A stretch of DNA of 64,000 nt, from the NCBI GenBank assembly GCA_029204225.1, contig CM055092.1:79506838-79570837 (forward strand), read 5' to 3'. Under the pieces are notes generated by a model. It saw only the letters and a list, made by a program, of their open reading frames with translations, did not search any database and was not told where the DNA came from. Numbering within the stretch: the first letter of the stretch is position 1; every line of letters begins with the position of its first letter. Positions 11,573-21,834 of this stretch are shown piece by piece. Position numbers and translations under genes: made by a program. Origin of the DNA: Diphasiastrum complanatum. Its lineage: Eukaryota; Streptophyta; Lycopodiopsida; Lycopodiales; Lycopodiaceae.

Positions 11573-11946
11573 TTTTTCACCTATATAAGTCCATTTTCCA
11601 TGATTTTTTAGATTTTCATTCAATTTTGGTTTCTTCCTAGAATGCTACCAAAGTACTTTCAAACTCGATATCGCCATCACGTGAGGACCTTCCTCCCACC
11701 CTCTGACTCTGTTACTCTCTTGTGTCGTAGCGATATCAGCCTCACTGTGACCAGTATCGGCATTAGGAAGAGAACCCATCATTCTCTACCACTATAGCTT
11801 TATCCTCACGCCGTAGAGATTTTCGTCCTTACCTCCTAGTATCGCCATCACGCAAACCTGTCTGTCCCCCTCTCTCACGTGGTAGAGATATCCAGCCTGA
11901 ATGGCTCAGATGAAGCAAACCGCTAGGATGACTACCTTTGTTGTAT

Positions 11947-12428
11947 TGGGTGAGTCTGCTGGCTGTATGGAGATCGTTAGCTACTACAGATACCAACAGG
12001 ATGAAAGACAATTATGAATCATGAAAGCATAGTGATAACTGTGTTAATAGAATCGTAGATTACTTAGAGAACAGAGATTACGAGCTATTCTTTTGTGTTG
12101 AATAAGATTATCAATGTAGGAGTCTTAGATTGTCGTGAAAGAGAGATTGCAGAAACGGTTAGGCGTCTGAGACAGCCATGCAATTCTCTAATGCTGATAA
12201 TCTGATATGAAGAGAATGTAGAAATAATTTAGGCATCAGAGACAACTGTACATCATAATGATGTTTGCATAAGAGGAGTGAGAGTTGATTTCATTCAACA
12301 AGAATGCAAAGATATAGAACAGTAGTGAATCCGTATAATAATACTGTAAAACAACAATCAAACCACAATACAATTGTGCTGATAAGCGCGTGATCCTACT
12401 TACAGATTCAGATCAATTGCTACAGTTC

Positions 12429-12495
<67 letters not shown>

Positions 12496-12766
12496 ATCAC
12501 TAACTCTGAGGAGTCAGCTACTAGAAGACTCATTGTGGTCGTTTGATCTCTGCTTGAGCATCCACATGCATCTCTGCATGTCTACCTTCTTCAATCGCTC
12601 ATTTACTTATATAGCAGATGGAAGATCTTGTATTAATCTATCTTTTCATTTACAAGATCGCTTAATAGCTGATTGTTTAACTGACTAATTAGAACAGTTA
12701 TTATTGGAGCATGAAGATGTAGATAGTCTGTACTTGGGATCCAGTGTATTTCTGTAGAGTGTCTCA
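11947..12766 (-). repeat. Copia LTR (3' LTR of a minus-strand copy)
   Basis: This 820-bp segment begins TG and ends CA. It aligns in reverse orientation along its whole length with the LTR at 13349-14272. It carries a TATA box (TATATAAG on the minus strand at 12606-12613) and the long (TC)n run. The outer edge is fixed by divergence from the other copy right after ...ACTCACCCA. It follows the protease fragment directly, so everything from integrase to RNase H has been lost from this copy. Confidence 0.8.
12433..12492. repeat. (TC)30 microsatellite inside the copia LTR
   Basis: Sixty uninterrupted bases of TC. The opposite LTR copy has a shorter GA run at the same place (13690-13720), so the repeat belongs to the LTR and has changed length since the copies diverged. 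Confidence 0.95.
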
Positions 12767-13256
12767 TTTTTCACCTATCTCATCTGTCCAAGCAGTTAGC
12801 CTATACAATCGATGTGATCCACTTCCTATGACAAAAACATTTTCACCCTGTTGAATAGTACAATGTTTCTCAAAGAAACGATCTTCTAGACCAAGTCTAG
12901 TCACACAAGCTGCAGATATTAAATTATTGGCTAAGTTCGGTACATGTAACACATCCCTCAAAATTGCAGTTCTACCAGATTGATCCAATACCAATAGCAT
13001 CAATAGCAGTCTTGTCCCCTACCACAACTTTTTTCTCCTTTAGTAATTCATAAGTAAAGAAGGATGACCGTCCATAAGTCATATGTGTAGTAGCAACTGA
13101 ATCCAGATACCAAACTTCATCATTTAGGCACTTACCTTATGTTCCAGTCACCATCATAGGTACTACTTTCGATAAGATGTCACTTTAATAACCAGTATCA
13201 TTTGATGAGTCTGTATCAGTCACTATGATATCTTGTTGGGCTACCATTTGCTTGGT
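12767..13256 (-). pseudogene. Copia protease and pre-integrase fragment
   Basis: The minus strand reads V-W-Y-L-D-S-V-A-T-T-H-M (copia protease box, usually D-S-G/A-A-T-x-H-M), then V-V-V-G-D-K-T and R-D-V-L-H-V-P-N-L-A-N-N-L-I-S, the standard start of the GAG-pre-integrase region. In-frame stops lie upstream of the protease and just after I-G-S-I-W. Coding stops at the LTR edge at 12766, which shows a large internal deletion. The fragment would be the processing enzyme of the element. It belongs to a copia copy transcribed right to left. Confidence 0.75.
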
Positions 13257-13265
13257 TATTCAAGT

Positions 13266-13360
13266 GAAACTGCATTTTTACACAGGATTCCACACAGGCA
13301 AAGAATGTGACACTGCATTTTTACACAGAATTCCACATAGGCAAAAAATGCGACACTGCG
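13266..13360. repeat. 43-bp tandem repeat at the copia junction
   Basis: ACTGC(A/G) anchors recur at 13269, 13312 and 13355, exactly 43 bp apart. The unit contains ACTGCATTTTTACACAG and CACACAGGCAAA. It lies at the point where the minus-strand and plus-strand copia copies meet and runs into the start of the plus-strand LTR. Related units occur at 17.86-18.06, 56.03-56.15 and 60.86-60.96 kb. Confidence 0.75.
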
Positions 13361-13488
13361 CAAAAATACACAACACCCCAAGTACAGATTGTCTACGTCT
13401 TCACGCTCCAATAATAACTATTCTAATTAGTCATTTTAAAGTGATTTTGTTTATGCAAAGATAGAATAATACAAGATCTTTCAGCTGC

Positions 13489-13495
13489 TATATAA
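13489..13495 (+). promoter_or_regulatory. TATA box of the copia A LTR
   Basis: TATATAA, followed by GTAAACGAGCG, in the first fifth of the LTR. It is conserved in the inverted LTR copy at 12607-12613, which supports it as the U3 promoter element. Confidence 0.6.
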
Positions 13496-13688
13496 GTAAA
13501 CGAGCGATTGGGAGTGTGGACCCTTTGGGGGGCTGGGCACTTGGAACCAATGCCTTAGCAACATACAGGGTTAGACAAGGCATGTCAAAAGCCTATTGGC
13601 CGGCATGCGGAGATGCATGTGGATGCTCAAGCAAAGATCAAATGACCAACACGGGTCTTCTAGTGGCTAACTCCTCAGAGTTAGTGAT

Positions 13689-13725
<37 letters not shown>

Positions 13726-14005
13726 AACTCTAGCAGGATCACGCGCTTATCAGCACAATTGTATTGTGGTTTGATTGTTGTTTTACAATATTATTATACG
13801 GATTCACTACTGTTCTACATCTTTGCATTCTTCTTGAATGAAATCAACTCTCACTCCTCTTATGCGAACATCATTATGAAGAGAAATTTATAGCTGTATT
13901 TGACGCCTAAATTATTTCTACATTCTCTTCATATCAGATTATCAACATTAGAGAATTGCATGGTTGTCTTAGACGCCCAATCACTTCTGCAATCTCTCTT
14001 TCACA

Positions 14006-14125
14006 ACAGTCTAAGACTCCTACAGTGATAATCTTATTCAACACAGCAGTCTAAGACTCCTACAGTGATAATCCTATTTAACACGGCAGTCTAAGACTCC
14101 TACAGTGATAATCTTATTCAACACA
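14006..14125 (+). repeat. Three tandem 40-bp units in the copia A LTR
   Basis: Starts at 14006, 14046 and 14086. Each unit reads CAGTCTAAGACTCC, then TACAGTGATAATC and a short tail, with one to three differences. The minus-strand LTR copy has a single unit, so this is a local expansion in one LTR. Confidence 0.9.
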
Positions 14126-14279
14126 AAAGAACAGCTCGTAATCTCCGTTCTCTAAGTAATCCATGATTATATTAACACATTTATCACTGTGCTTTTATGA
14201 TTCATAATTGTCTTTTATCCTATTGGTATCCATAGTAGCTGACAATCTCCATACAGCCAGCAGACTCACCCACCAAATG

Positions 14280-14291
14280 TGGTATCAGAGC
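14280..14291 (+). other. Primer binding site, initiator tRNA-Met
   Basis: TGGTATCAGAGC, the standard copia primer site complementary to the 3' end of initiator tRNA-Met, 7 nt after the LTR end. Confidence 0.9.
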
Positions 14292-14402
14292 ACTGGTTTA
14301 TTGGATTACTAGAGTCTAGGATTTATAATAGAACTTAATACGTTCTTATTTCATAAGAGTTGGTTCATTCTGTTTGTGTTCTATCTGTGCTACTCGATTA
14401 CA

Positions 14403-15140
14403 ATGGAAAGTTCAACCTCAGAGATCCGCTTGATCAACAAATTCAACGAAAATGACTTCCACATGTGGAAGTTCAAGATGAGGATGATCCTAATCGAGAA
14501 GGAGCTTTGGAGATACATAAACAGTTCAATAGCCAGACTCATAGAACCTGAATTGCTCCCAGCATGGGAAGCAAAGGATGGCAAAGCACTTGCCATTATA
14601 TCCTTGAATCTGAAAGACACTCAAATCGCTCACGTATCAAACAACACCACCTCCAAAGAAGCGTGGGATATCCTAACAAGTATCTACGAGACTTCAGATG
14701 TATTGACTCGTCTCTTTCTAAGGAAGAAGGTCCTCACACTCAAGATGAGCGAAGGCACCTTAGTCAGCGATCACCTGAATGAATTCAAATAGTTGCTGAA
14801 TCAACTTGCTGCCATAGGTTAGGCCTATATTAGAAGAAGACTCAACAATGTCTCTTCTCGCCAGTCTTCCATCCTCCTATGACAACCTAGTATTGCTTCT
14901 GAGCAATACTCCTGTGTTGTCTCTCCAGAAGCTGACAACAAGCCTATTGCATGAAGAAGTCAGGAGAAAAAGCTTATCCACAACGAGTACCAAGTCAATG
15001 GCATTGTACTCTAATAAGCAGCAATCAACAATCACCAAAGACCAAACTCTTTTGCAGGTATTGCAAAATATCCAATCACGACATAAAGGATTGTCGCATC
15101 CTCAAGCACAATGAAGTGAGAAAAAAGATGCAGCAGCACC
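14403..15140 (+). pseudogene. Copia A gag with zinc knuckle
   Basis: The ATG at 14403 opens a gag with the typical copia entry (F-N-E-N-D-F-H-M-W-K-F-K-M) and the UBN2-like body (A-W-D-I-L-T-S-I-Y-E). A TAG at 14790 stops the first frame. The remainder is found in two further frames up to a C-x2-C-x4-H-x4-C knuckle (F-C-R-Y-C-K-I-S-N-H-D-I-K-D-C) near 15047-15090. At least two frameshifts and a stop make it inactive. It would have formed the particle shell and bound the RNA. Confidence 0.8.
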
Positions 15141-16497
15141 AGGACGGAGGTTTTGACTCTGTCAAAAATTCTCAAGAGGATGACAAGACATTGATGGTAC
15201 AAGACCAACCAAGTAGAGATGCCTATCAATGGTATCTTGATTCAGGTGCTTCACAACACATGACGCCATGTAAAAACCTATTTTCTACTCTCACAACAAC
15301 AGATTCAAAGTACATTTTCTTCGGCGACTCAAGCTCACACAAAGTCGAAGGCCAAGGCCAACTTCAATTCCTTGACGACATCACTAGACAGTTAGATGGT
15401 GTACTTTACGTACCCAAATTAACAAAGAATTTATTATCTATTAGCAAGATCACTGATCAAGGCTATATGTAGAGCTTTGTTTACTGCTAGTTGATGTACC
15501 ATTTTTTATGGGACCTCCAATGAAATCCTTCTCTGCACACAAAGAAAAAAATTTGTATATTCTAAGTCACGATTATGCACTTTCTGTGAGTAACTCTGAT
15601 GCTCATATTTGGCATCAAAGACTAGGTCATTTAAACATGCGTTCAATCTTGTATATGCATCATAACAAATTGGTCAAGGATATGAATATCAATGTTGTTT
15701 CTACAGCTAATCAGACTGTCTATGAAAATTGTCTACTAAGAAAACAACCTAGAACAAAATTTCCAAGAGGACAAGCCAAAAGAGTGAAGTCCATTTTGTC
15801 ACTAATTCACAGTGACTTATGTGGTCCTATGAGCTTACCCTCTTTGGATCAGACTCTATATTTTATTACATTCATTGATGACTTCTCCCGGTTCACCAGA
15901 GTCATATTCATAAAGAACAAATCAAAAGCATTCAACTGCTTCAAAGAATTCAAGCAATATGCTGAGAATCAGGCTAGTCAAGAAATCAAGGCCCTGCGGT
16001 CTGATTCAGGGGAAGAGTGCCTATCAAATGAAATGGCGGACTACTTATCATCATGTGGTGTGCACCATCATCTCATAGCCAGCTATACTCCACAGCAGAA
16101 TTGCGTAGCTAAGCAAAAGAACCAAACACTATTGGAAGCTGCATGATCCATGACTGTCAACGCTCAATTATCCCAAAACTTTTGGGCTAAAGTAATTTCT
16201 ATAGCCTGCTATCTACAAAATTATTCTAGCACGAAGGAAGTCGACTCCAAGACACCTTTTGAAGCCTACTACGGCTACAAACCAAGTCTGAAACATTTAC
16301 GTATATTTGGATGCCTCTGCTATGCTCAAATTCCATCTGATCTGAGAAAGAAGTTAGACCCCGTAAGCTGCAAGTATATCTTTATCAGCTATTCAATGTC
16401 ACACAAGGCATATCATATCTATGATGTTCATACAAGCCATGATGTTGTCTTTCTTGAAGAAAAATTCCATGATTTCAAGCAGAAGCAGGCGATGTAG
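15141..16497 (+). pseudogene. Copia A protease and integrase
   Basis: Protease: W-Y-L-D-S-G-A-S-Q-H-M near 15228. GAG-pre-integrase: W-H-Q-R-L-G-H-L-N near 15610. In the integrase core the two Asp residues are present (H-S-D-L-C-G-P-M and L-R-S-D-S-G-E-E), but the catalytic Glu is changed to Lys: V-A-K-Q-K-N where the family has V-A-E-R-K-N. An in-frame TGA at 16144 follows L-L-E-A-A and a TAG ends the stretch at 16495. Frame changes lie near 15475. The product would have cut the polyprotein and inserted the cDNA. The copy is dead. Confidence 0.85.
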
Positions 16498-17705
16498 GAG
16501 TCTGTTACAACAGTTCCATTCTCCATCGATAGGCATCAACCTACGAATGTTCAAATGCAAGAGTTTGTCTCAGCAACTCCACTTGCCACCGATGGGCCTA
16601 GACCCACGATTGTTCAACCACAAGTGGAAGCTATCCCAGTCATTTACCCAGGGGAAACATCCACTCAAGCACCTGCAGTATGAAGATCTGCAAGACAACG
16701 ACATCAACTAGATCATTTTGTCCCTCATGCGTTCATCAGTCATGATGAACCTGCCACTGTTGTAGAAGCACAATTGTCAATGCCCAATGCAGACGAATGG
16801 AAAGCTACCATGGATGTTGAGTACCATTCCTTGATGAAGAACAAGACCTAGAGTGTTGTTAATCCTTCTATAGGTATTAAACCCATTGACTCTAAATGGA
16901 TCTTCAAGCTAAAGCTTAAGCCAGATGGATCAATATCCAAATGGAAAGCTCGTTTAGTGGTTTAAGGATTTGAGAAAGTATATGGAATAGATTACATTGA
17001 CACCTTTAGTCCAGTGTTAAAACATCAATCTATTCACACCTTGTTGGCTATAGACGTTGCAGAGGATCTGGACATTCACCAAATGGGCATTCAGATAGCG
17101 TTCCTTCATGGATATATACAAGAAGACGTATTTATCTATCGACCAAAAGGTTACGTCCTTCAAAGCCAAGAGCATTTGGTATGTAAATTGCACAATGCAC
17201 TATATGGCCTCAAGCAAGCTCCCCAGACCTGGTATGAAAGAATCAATCACTTCTTGTTGCAGCATAATTTTACTTCTTGCTCCGCAGACTCTATTGTATA
17301 TCTCAAATGAAAAGGGTCAAGCTATGTTATAATAGCATTATACGTTGATGATTCTTTGATTATCATCAATTCAAATCAGTTATTACAGGATACCAAATCT
17401 CTGCTTTCATCAAAATTTGAGATGACTCATTTAGGCCTGGTTAAGGCCTAGTCCATTACCTACTCGGTATGGAGATTCACAAAGATCGCGCAAGCAGAAG
17501 GATTACTATAAGCCAAGAGTCCTATCTAATCAATGTACTTCACAGATATGACATGGAGGACTGCAAGCCCATAGACACACCTATGGATCTATGATCTAAG
17601 CTGTCCAAAGACATGTGCTCCAGAACTCAAGCAGATCAGCAAGAAATATGCAGGTATCCTTATCAGTCTATCATAGAATTTATAATGTATATTATGGTCT
17701 GCACA
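16498..17705 (+). pseudogene. Copia A reverse transcriptase, truncated
   Basis: The frame continues from integrase with isolated stops: TAG in N-K-T-*-S-V-V near 16849 (ancestral Trp), TAA in L-V-V-*-G-F near 16963, TGA after V-Y-L-K near 17308. RT landmarks are W-I-F-K-L-K, G-I-D-Y-I-D-T-F-S-P-V, Y-G-L-K-Q-A and the catalytic Y-V-D-D at 17341-17352. The coding similarity ends near 17700, just after M-V-C-T. RNase H and the 3' LTR are missing, and the palindrome at 17700-18262 takes their place. The same family is present at 51.2-52.3 kb on the minus strand. Confidence 0.85.
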
Positions 17706-18262
17706 TACAACAACAGTCTGTTTTTTTGTTCGCAATTGTTGATAGGCGAAAAACTCGACACCCGACATTGTCGCCTTTTCACCTTCTGGCCATGCTGAGC
17801 AACTAAGTGTTTTGCGACACTTGTGCTAACTCGATTTTTTGGCCATTTCAGACACTTCCAGAAATGCGACACTGCTTTGCAAAAAATGCGAATTATGCAA
17901 CATTGCATTTTTACATGCAATTTCTGACAGGCGACAAAAGCGAAAATGCGACACTACGATTTTACATAGGATTTCACACATGCAAAAAATGCAACACTGC
18001 ATTTTTACATGGGATTTGTCGCCTGTCAGAAATTGCATGTAAAAATGTAGTGTCACATTTTTCGGAAAGCAGTGTCGCATTTCTAGAAGTGTCTAAATTG
18101 GCCAAAAAATCGAGTCAGCATAAGTGCTGCAAAATACTTAGTTGCTCAAGATGGCCCAAAGGTGGAAAGGCGACAGTGTCGGGTGTCGGGTTTTTCGCCT
18201 GTCAAAAATTGTGAACAAAAATGCAGACTATTGCGACAAACAGTTCAAATATGCAGACTGTT
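17700..18262. repeat. Large palindrome (foldback) with 43-bp repeat core
   Basis: Left arm about 17700-17942, right arm about 18014-18262, loop about 70 bp. Landmarks pair along the arms: CGACACCCGACATTGTCGCC near 17757 with the complement of GGCGACAGTGTCGGGTGTCG near 18170, and the CTTCCAGAAATGCGACAC stretch near 17857 with its inverse near 18070. The core holds 43-bp spaced ACTRC units (17953, 17996), related to the units at 13.27 kb. Arms differ by scattered substitutions. No coding potential. Confidence 0.8.
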
Positions 18263-18306
18263 GAAAAACAGTTCATTTTCTGCAGGTTTAATTTGAGAGA
18301 GTAAAA

Positions 18307-18675
18307 TTGAGAGAAGGAAGGAGGGCAGTTAGGAAGAGTACGATGAACCAGATCGTCCCCGTAAATCCGCAAAGACGTGGAAGACCTCACCATCCATGGT
18401 TGAGGGACATTAGGGCATTACAAAGGAGCACCAAGCTTCTGATCCCAAAAGCAGCATTCTATCGGGTTGTGAGGGACGTCACGCAGGATATGACTACTCA
18501 TTTGCCTTATGCAATGAGGTGGAATATCACTGCTTTGGAGGCACTCCATACTGCATACGAGAACTTCTGGACTAAATTGTTTGAGGATTAGATCTTGTGC
18601 TCAATACGTGCCAAGAGGGTCACGATGATGCCCAAAGACATGCTTCTTGTCATTTGGCTTCGGAACACCTATGAC
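18307..18675 (+). pseudogene. Histone H3 pseudogene, CENH3-like (centromeric H3 variant)
   Basis: The frame aligns with histone H3 from its first residue. Codons 9-12 are R-K-S-T, as in the H3 tail. After a shortened tail comes L-R-D-I-R, R-S-T-K-L-L-I-P-K-A-A-F, V-V-R-D-V-T, then W-N-I-T-A-L-E-A-L, K-L-F-E-D, C-S-I-R-A-K-R-V-T and M-M-P-K-D, matching alpha-N through alpha-3. Three features point to CENH3 rather than canonical H3: L-L-I-P-x-A-x-F instead of L-L-I-R-K-L-P-F, R-D-V-T instead of R-E-I-A, and a loop 1 region four residues longer than canonical H3 with Arg-Trp before alpha-2. The start codon position is TTG, a TAG sits right after F-E-D (18589-18591), and the C-terminal A-R-R region is lost. 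No intron is seen, so a retrocopy is possible. Canonical H3 origin is the alternative. Confidence 0.72.
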
Positions 18676-18838
18676 AGCATTTTTAAGTCAAAATTCACAC
18701 AAAGGCAAGTTCCTCTTGAAAGGGGGCTTGTCCCACCCTGAAAAAAGAGAAAGCAAGCACAGCCCAAGCAGTCAAAACCCAAGCCTAGGTCTCCCAGCTC
18801 TTCACCCTCGTCTCTTCCCATTAAAACACAACTAGAAA

Positions 18839-18918
18839 ACTCTGTGTTTATCCACACAGAGTATCCACGCAAGACCCAACACGGCGCCGAAAAATTTATG
18901 CGCGTGGATAATCCATGC
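18839..18918. repeat. Short palindromes, single GCGTGGATAATCCATGC
   Basis: At 18839-18862 ACTCTGTG and CACAGAGT form an inverted pair. At 18902-18918 lies GCGTGGATAATCCATGC, one base off the perfect 17-bp palindrome that is clustered at 25.5 kb and 27.9-28.3 kb. Two GGCGCC sites flank it (18883 and 18969). This may be the outer end of the CACTA-type region, but no terminal CACTA motif could be confirmed. The 400 bp after it hold no gene. Confidence 0.5.
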
Positions 18919-19328
18919 AAAATTGAATTCTGAAAATTTTGGCAACTGTTTGGGAGAGAAGGTTGGCGGCGCCAAAAAGCAGTTTTGGCGATTGAGAGCT
19001 CATTTTGTACATACTTCGAGAGATTATCAAGAGATGGTGATTTTGGCAAGTTTTCTTTTTAATGAGGAATTGATGAATGATGAATGTGATCTTTTTTGTG
19101 TCTAATGAATAGATCTGAATCTGAACAAAGTATTATACTTTCCACGTGTGTGACTTGTGAAGATCAATTATTTCTAGTTTTATCGTGGTGTTCAAAAGCC
19201 TTTGCCAATTAGATGCAAAATAGGTTGAATTGTGTGCTAGTTTTCTATCTATTAGATATAAGTGAAACCTTTGATGCTTTTCCAAGGTTTTAGTATCCAA
19301 ATGAGATTCATAACCTTTGATTTTAACA

Positions 19329-19740
19329 TGGTATCAAAGCCCAAATGCAACCATCAAGGCTCAAATACAAGGAAGAGAGAAGCAATTACAAGTTGATGAT
19401 TGTTTAATTTTTATTGCCCTTACTACTACCTTAAGTTTGATGATGTTCCTTCAAGTGTGAATGAAACTGTAGCAACAAAAGAGTGATTTGATGTAATGAA
19501 AAGTGAGGTGAGTACATGATGCATTGTTTGAGATACTTGTAAAATTATTGATCCTCCATCAAAGATACAAAATTTTACTGTTTGCAAATGGTTCTTTAAG
19601 ATCAAGCTTAATCAAGATAGTAATGTGAACAATCATAAAACAAGACTAGTTGCCAAGGGATATGCTCAATTCAAGGGGATTGACTATGATGAAACACTTG
19701 ATTTTGTCATAGTTTGTGGTGGTGATTTCATTAACTCACA
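19329..19740 (+). pseudogene. Copia relic: PBS and RT fragment
   Basis: TGGTATCAAAGC at 19329-19340 is a near-perfect initiator tRNA-Met primer site. About 200 bp later the plus strand reads V-C-K-W-F-F-K-I-K-L-N-Q-D and T-R-L-V-A-K-G-Y-A-Q, then G-I-D-Y-D-E-T, the standard entry of copia RT (about 19555-19700). Gag, protease and integrase are missing between them, so the relic is strongly deleted. It is a different family from copia A. Confidence 0.65.
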
Positions 19741-19921
19741 TGCTTTTAGTGATTTACTGCCTTTGCAGCATTTGTTAAAAAATGAGAATTTTCTTGGAAC
19801 ATGAAGCCGTACATCTATCTTCACCGACATTATCTCCAAAAAAATGGGATTGAAGTCAAACTATATCTATTCTTTTCACTTACTTGACCATAAATGAGAC
19901 TCTATTTTGGCTAAATAACAA

Positions 19922-21126
19922 TCATTTGAAAGCATTGCAAGAATCAATTTCATTCAAAATATATGCTTTTATCCCCTTCCACAAATCTTCCAACTCGTCA
20001 ATAAGCGGCTCAAGATACACATCCATGTTCTTAACCTTGTGTTGGCCAGGAATTAAAAGTGCCAACATAATGTGTCCCTTTTTTGTACTCAACCAAGGAG
20101 GAATATTATAATTTACCAAGCAAACAGGCCAAATGGACCACGTAGTTGCTCGTACACCAAAGGGGTTCACACCATCTGTTGCAAGACCAAATCTCACATT
20201 TCTTGACTCATTGGCAAAGCTTGGATACTCTTTGTTGATGTGTTTCCATGCAAGTGAATCTGAAGGTACCCTCATCATCCCATCCGTAGAGGTATGGTGT
20301 GCATGCCAATCCATAAGTTGTGCAAGAGATTTACGACGAAATAAACGTTGCAATCGTGGAATTACTGGAAAATGTCGTAAAACTTTGCACGGAATGGTTG
20401 CCCCTTGCAAATCATCTCTATATCGAGGAGTATCACAAATGGGACATTTCTTGAGTGATTCGTACATTCCTCGATATAAAATACAATCTTTTGGACATGC
20501 ATGATATTGCTTGTAGTCCATCCTGATGTTAGTCAACATCTTTTGTGCCTCATCTGTTGTCTCAGGCATGACATTCCCTTCTGGGAGAATTTTGTTTTTC
20601 AATAGTCTGTACATGACAAAAGAAGTCATTGTCAAAAAAATATCAATCGATGTCCAAATTGTAAATTTTGTTTCAAAGCAAAAATGACAAGTAGATGAAA
20701 AAAGATTTACTCAAATAATGATGTGAGACTTTGGTCACTCCATCTATATTTGACTTGAAGATTTAATAGAAGCAGAAAAGTCGCCAAATGAGATGTCTTT
20801 GTTCCAAGATACAATGCGGTCTTTGATTCTTCTCGCAATTTTCTTTCTTCTTTAGACAAAAGTGTCTCCTCTTCTTGTTCATTGTGTCTAGCTGCAATAT
20901 TGTTCTCGTACATATCATCCAACATGTCTCCCATGACTTCAAATTCATCATTCATTGAAAGCTCATTTTCATCGTTGGAACTTGTTTGTGAAGAAGTAGA
21001 TCTAGATGAGCTAGATTCAGATGCATTAGTCTCTTGATTAATGCGCTCATCAATTTCCATCATCTCTTTTAAGCCTTGATGTAGACGACGAGGTAATTGC
21101 TTTATATGTGGACCGTTGTATTGCAT
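19922..21126 (-). pseudogene. CACTA (En/Spm) TNP2-type transposase, core part
   Basis: Two blocks on the minus strand. The first (21126-20707) has an acidic region (D-E-F-E-V-M-G-D-M-L-D-D-M-Y) and then T-S-H-L-A-T-F-L-L-L-L-N-L, as found just before the catalytic domain. The second (20635-19922) is a clear Transposase_21/TNP2 domain: A-C-P-K-D-C-I-L-Y-R-G, C-P-I-C-D-T-P-R-Y, V-L-R-H-F-P-V-I-P-R-L-Q-R-L-F, R-F-G-L-A-T-D-G-V-N-P-F and L-L-I-P-G-Q. The catalytic domain is cut off after W-K-G-I-K. The 70 bp between the blocks may be an intron or a frameshift; no clean acceptor was found. The protein would cut and move CACTA elements. The gene is incomplete. Confidence 0.8.
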
Positions 21127-21269
21127 TTGTCATCTACATCGACCATTACGAGGATTATTGTCTCCAACACTAAATGAGGATGAAGAATTCTATATATTAA
21201 AATAACAAGAAGTAGGTTGACTTTAAATCATACATTCAGATGTGCATAGCTTCTCACAAGCATCCAATG

Positions 21270-21600
21270 CAGGTGCAAAGTACTATGTATCTTTTATAGA
21301 TGATCATTCAATATAATCTTGGATTTATCTTTTTTCTTATGAAAGTTGGGTGTTTGATTCATTTGTAAAATTCTAAACTCTAGTTGAAAATCAACTTAAT
21401 AGTATTGAGATGTGATAATGGATGAGAGTACATCTCCAATAGAATTATATAGTTTTGTAATTCTAATGGCATTAAGAGAGAGTTATTTTGTCCTTATACC
21501 CCTCAGCAAAATGGAGTGGCTAAGAGGAAAAATAGATCTCTTGTGAGTGTGCTAAAGCATTAAGACTAGATGCTTAAACATTTCCTCCCAATACTTGATA
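21270..21600 (+). pseudogene. Copia integrase relic
   Basis: The plus strand reads Y-Y-V-S-F-I-D-D-H-S, then R-C-D-N-G-W-E-Y-I and Y-T-P-Q-Q-N-G-V-A-K-R-K-N, all landmarks of the copia integrase core. Stops and frame changes interrupt it, and the catalytic Glu position (A-E-R-K-N in the family) reads Lys. It is an isolated 330-bp fragment inside CACTA-derived DNA. The following 230 bp hold no recognisable gene. Confidence 0.6.
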
Positions 21601-21834
21601 GATCTAAATGTTGCATATGAATATAAATTACCTCTTAGTTTAAAAAGTATGAACATACCAATGTATCTATTAGACAGATTTGTCTTTTCAACTTGTTAAC
21701 ATTCAATGAACTCAAAGACGAATAATGCTCCTAACATTTGACATATTTAATGACACAAACCAAATACAATCAAGATGCATGGATTATACGTCTCTACATA
21801 TCAACAAAATTTAAATCTTCACATTTGACTTATT

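Larger units (their letters stand above)
13349..14272 (+). repeat. 5' LTR of plus-strand copia element A
   Basis: A 924-bp LTR starting TGCGACAC and ending CTCACCCA, followed after 7 nt by the PBS. It is the inverted counterpart of 11947-12766. It contains TATATAAG (13489-13496), a GA run at 13690-13720 and a 40-bp unit present three times in a row (14006-14125), where the opposite LTR has only one. No second plus-strand LTR follows, because the element is cut off near 17705. Confidence 0.85.
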
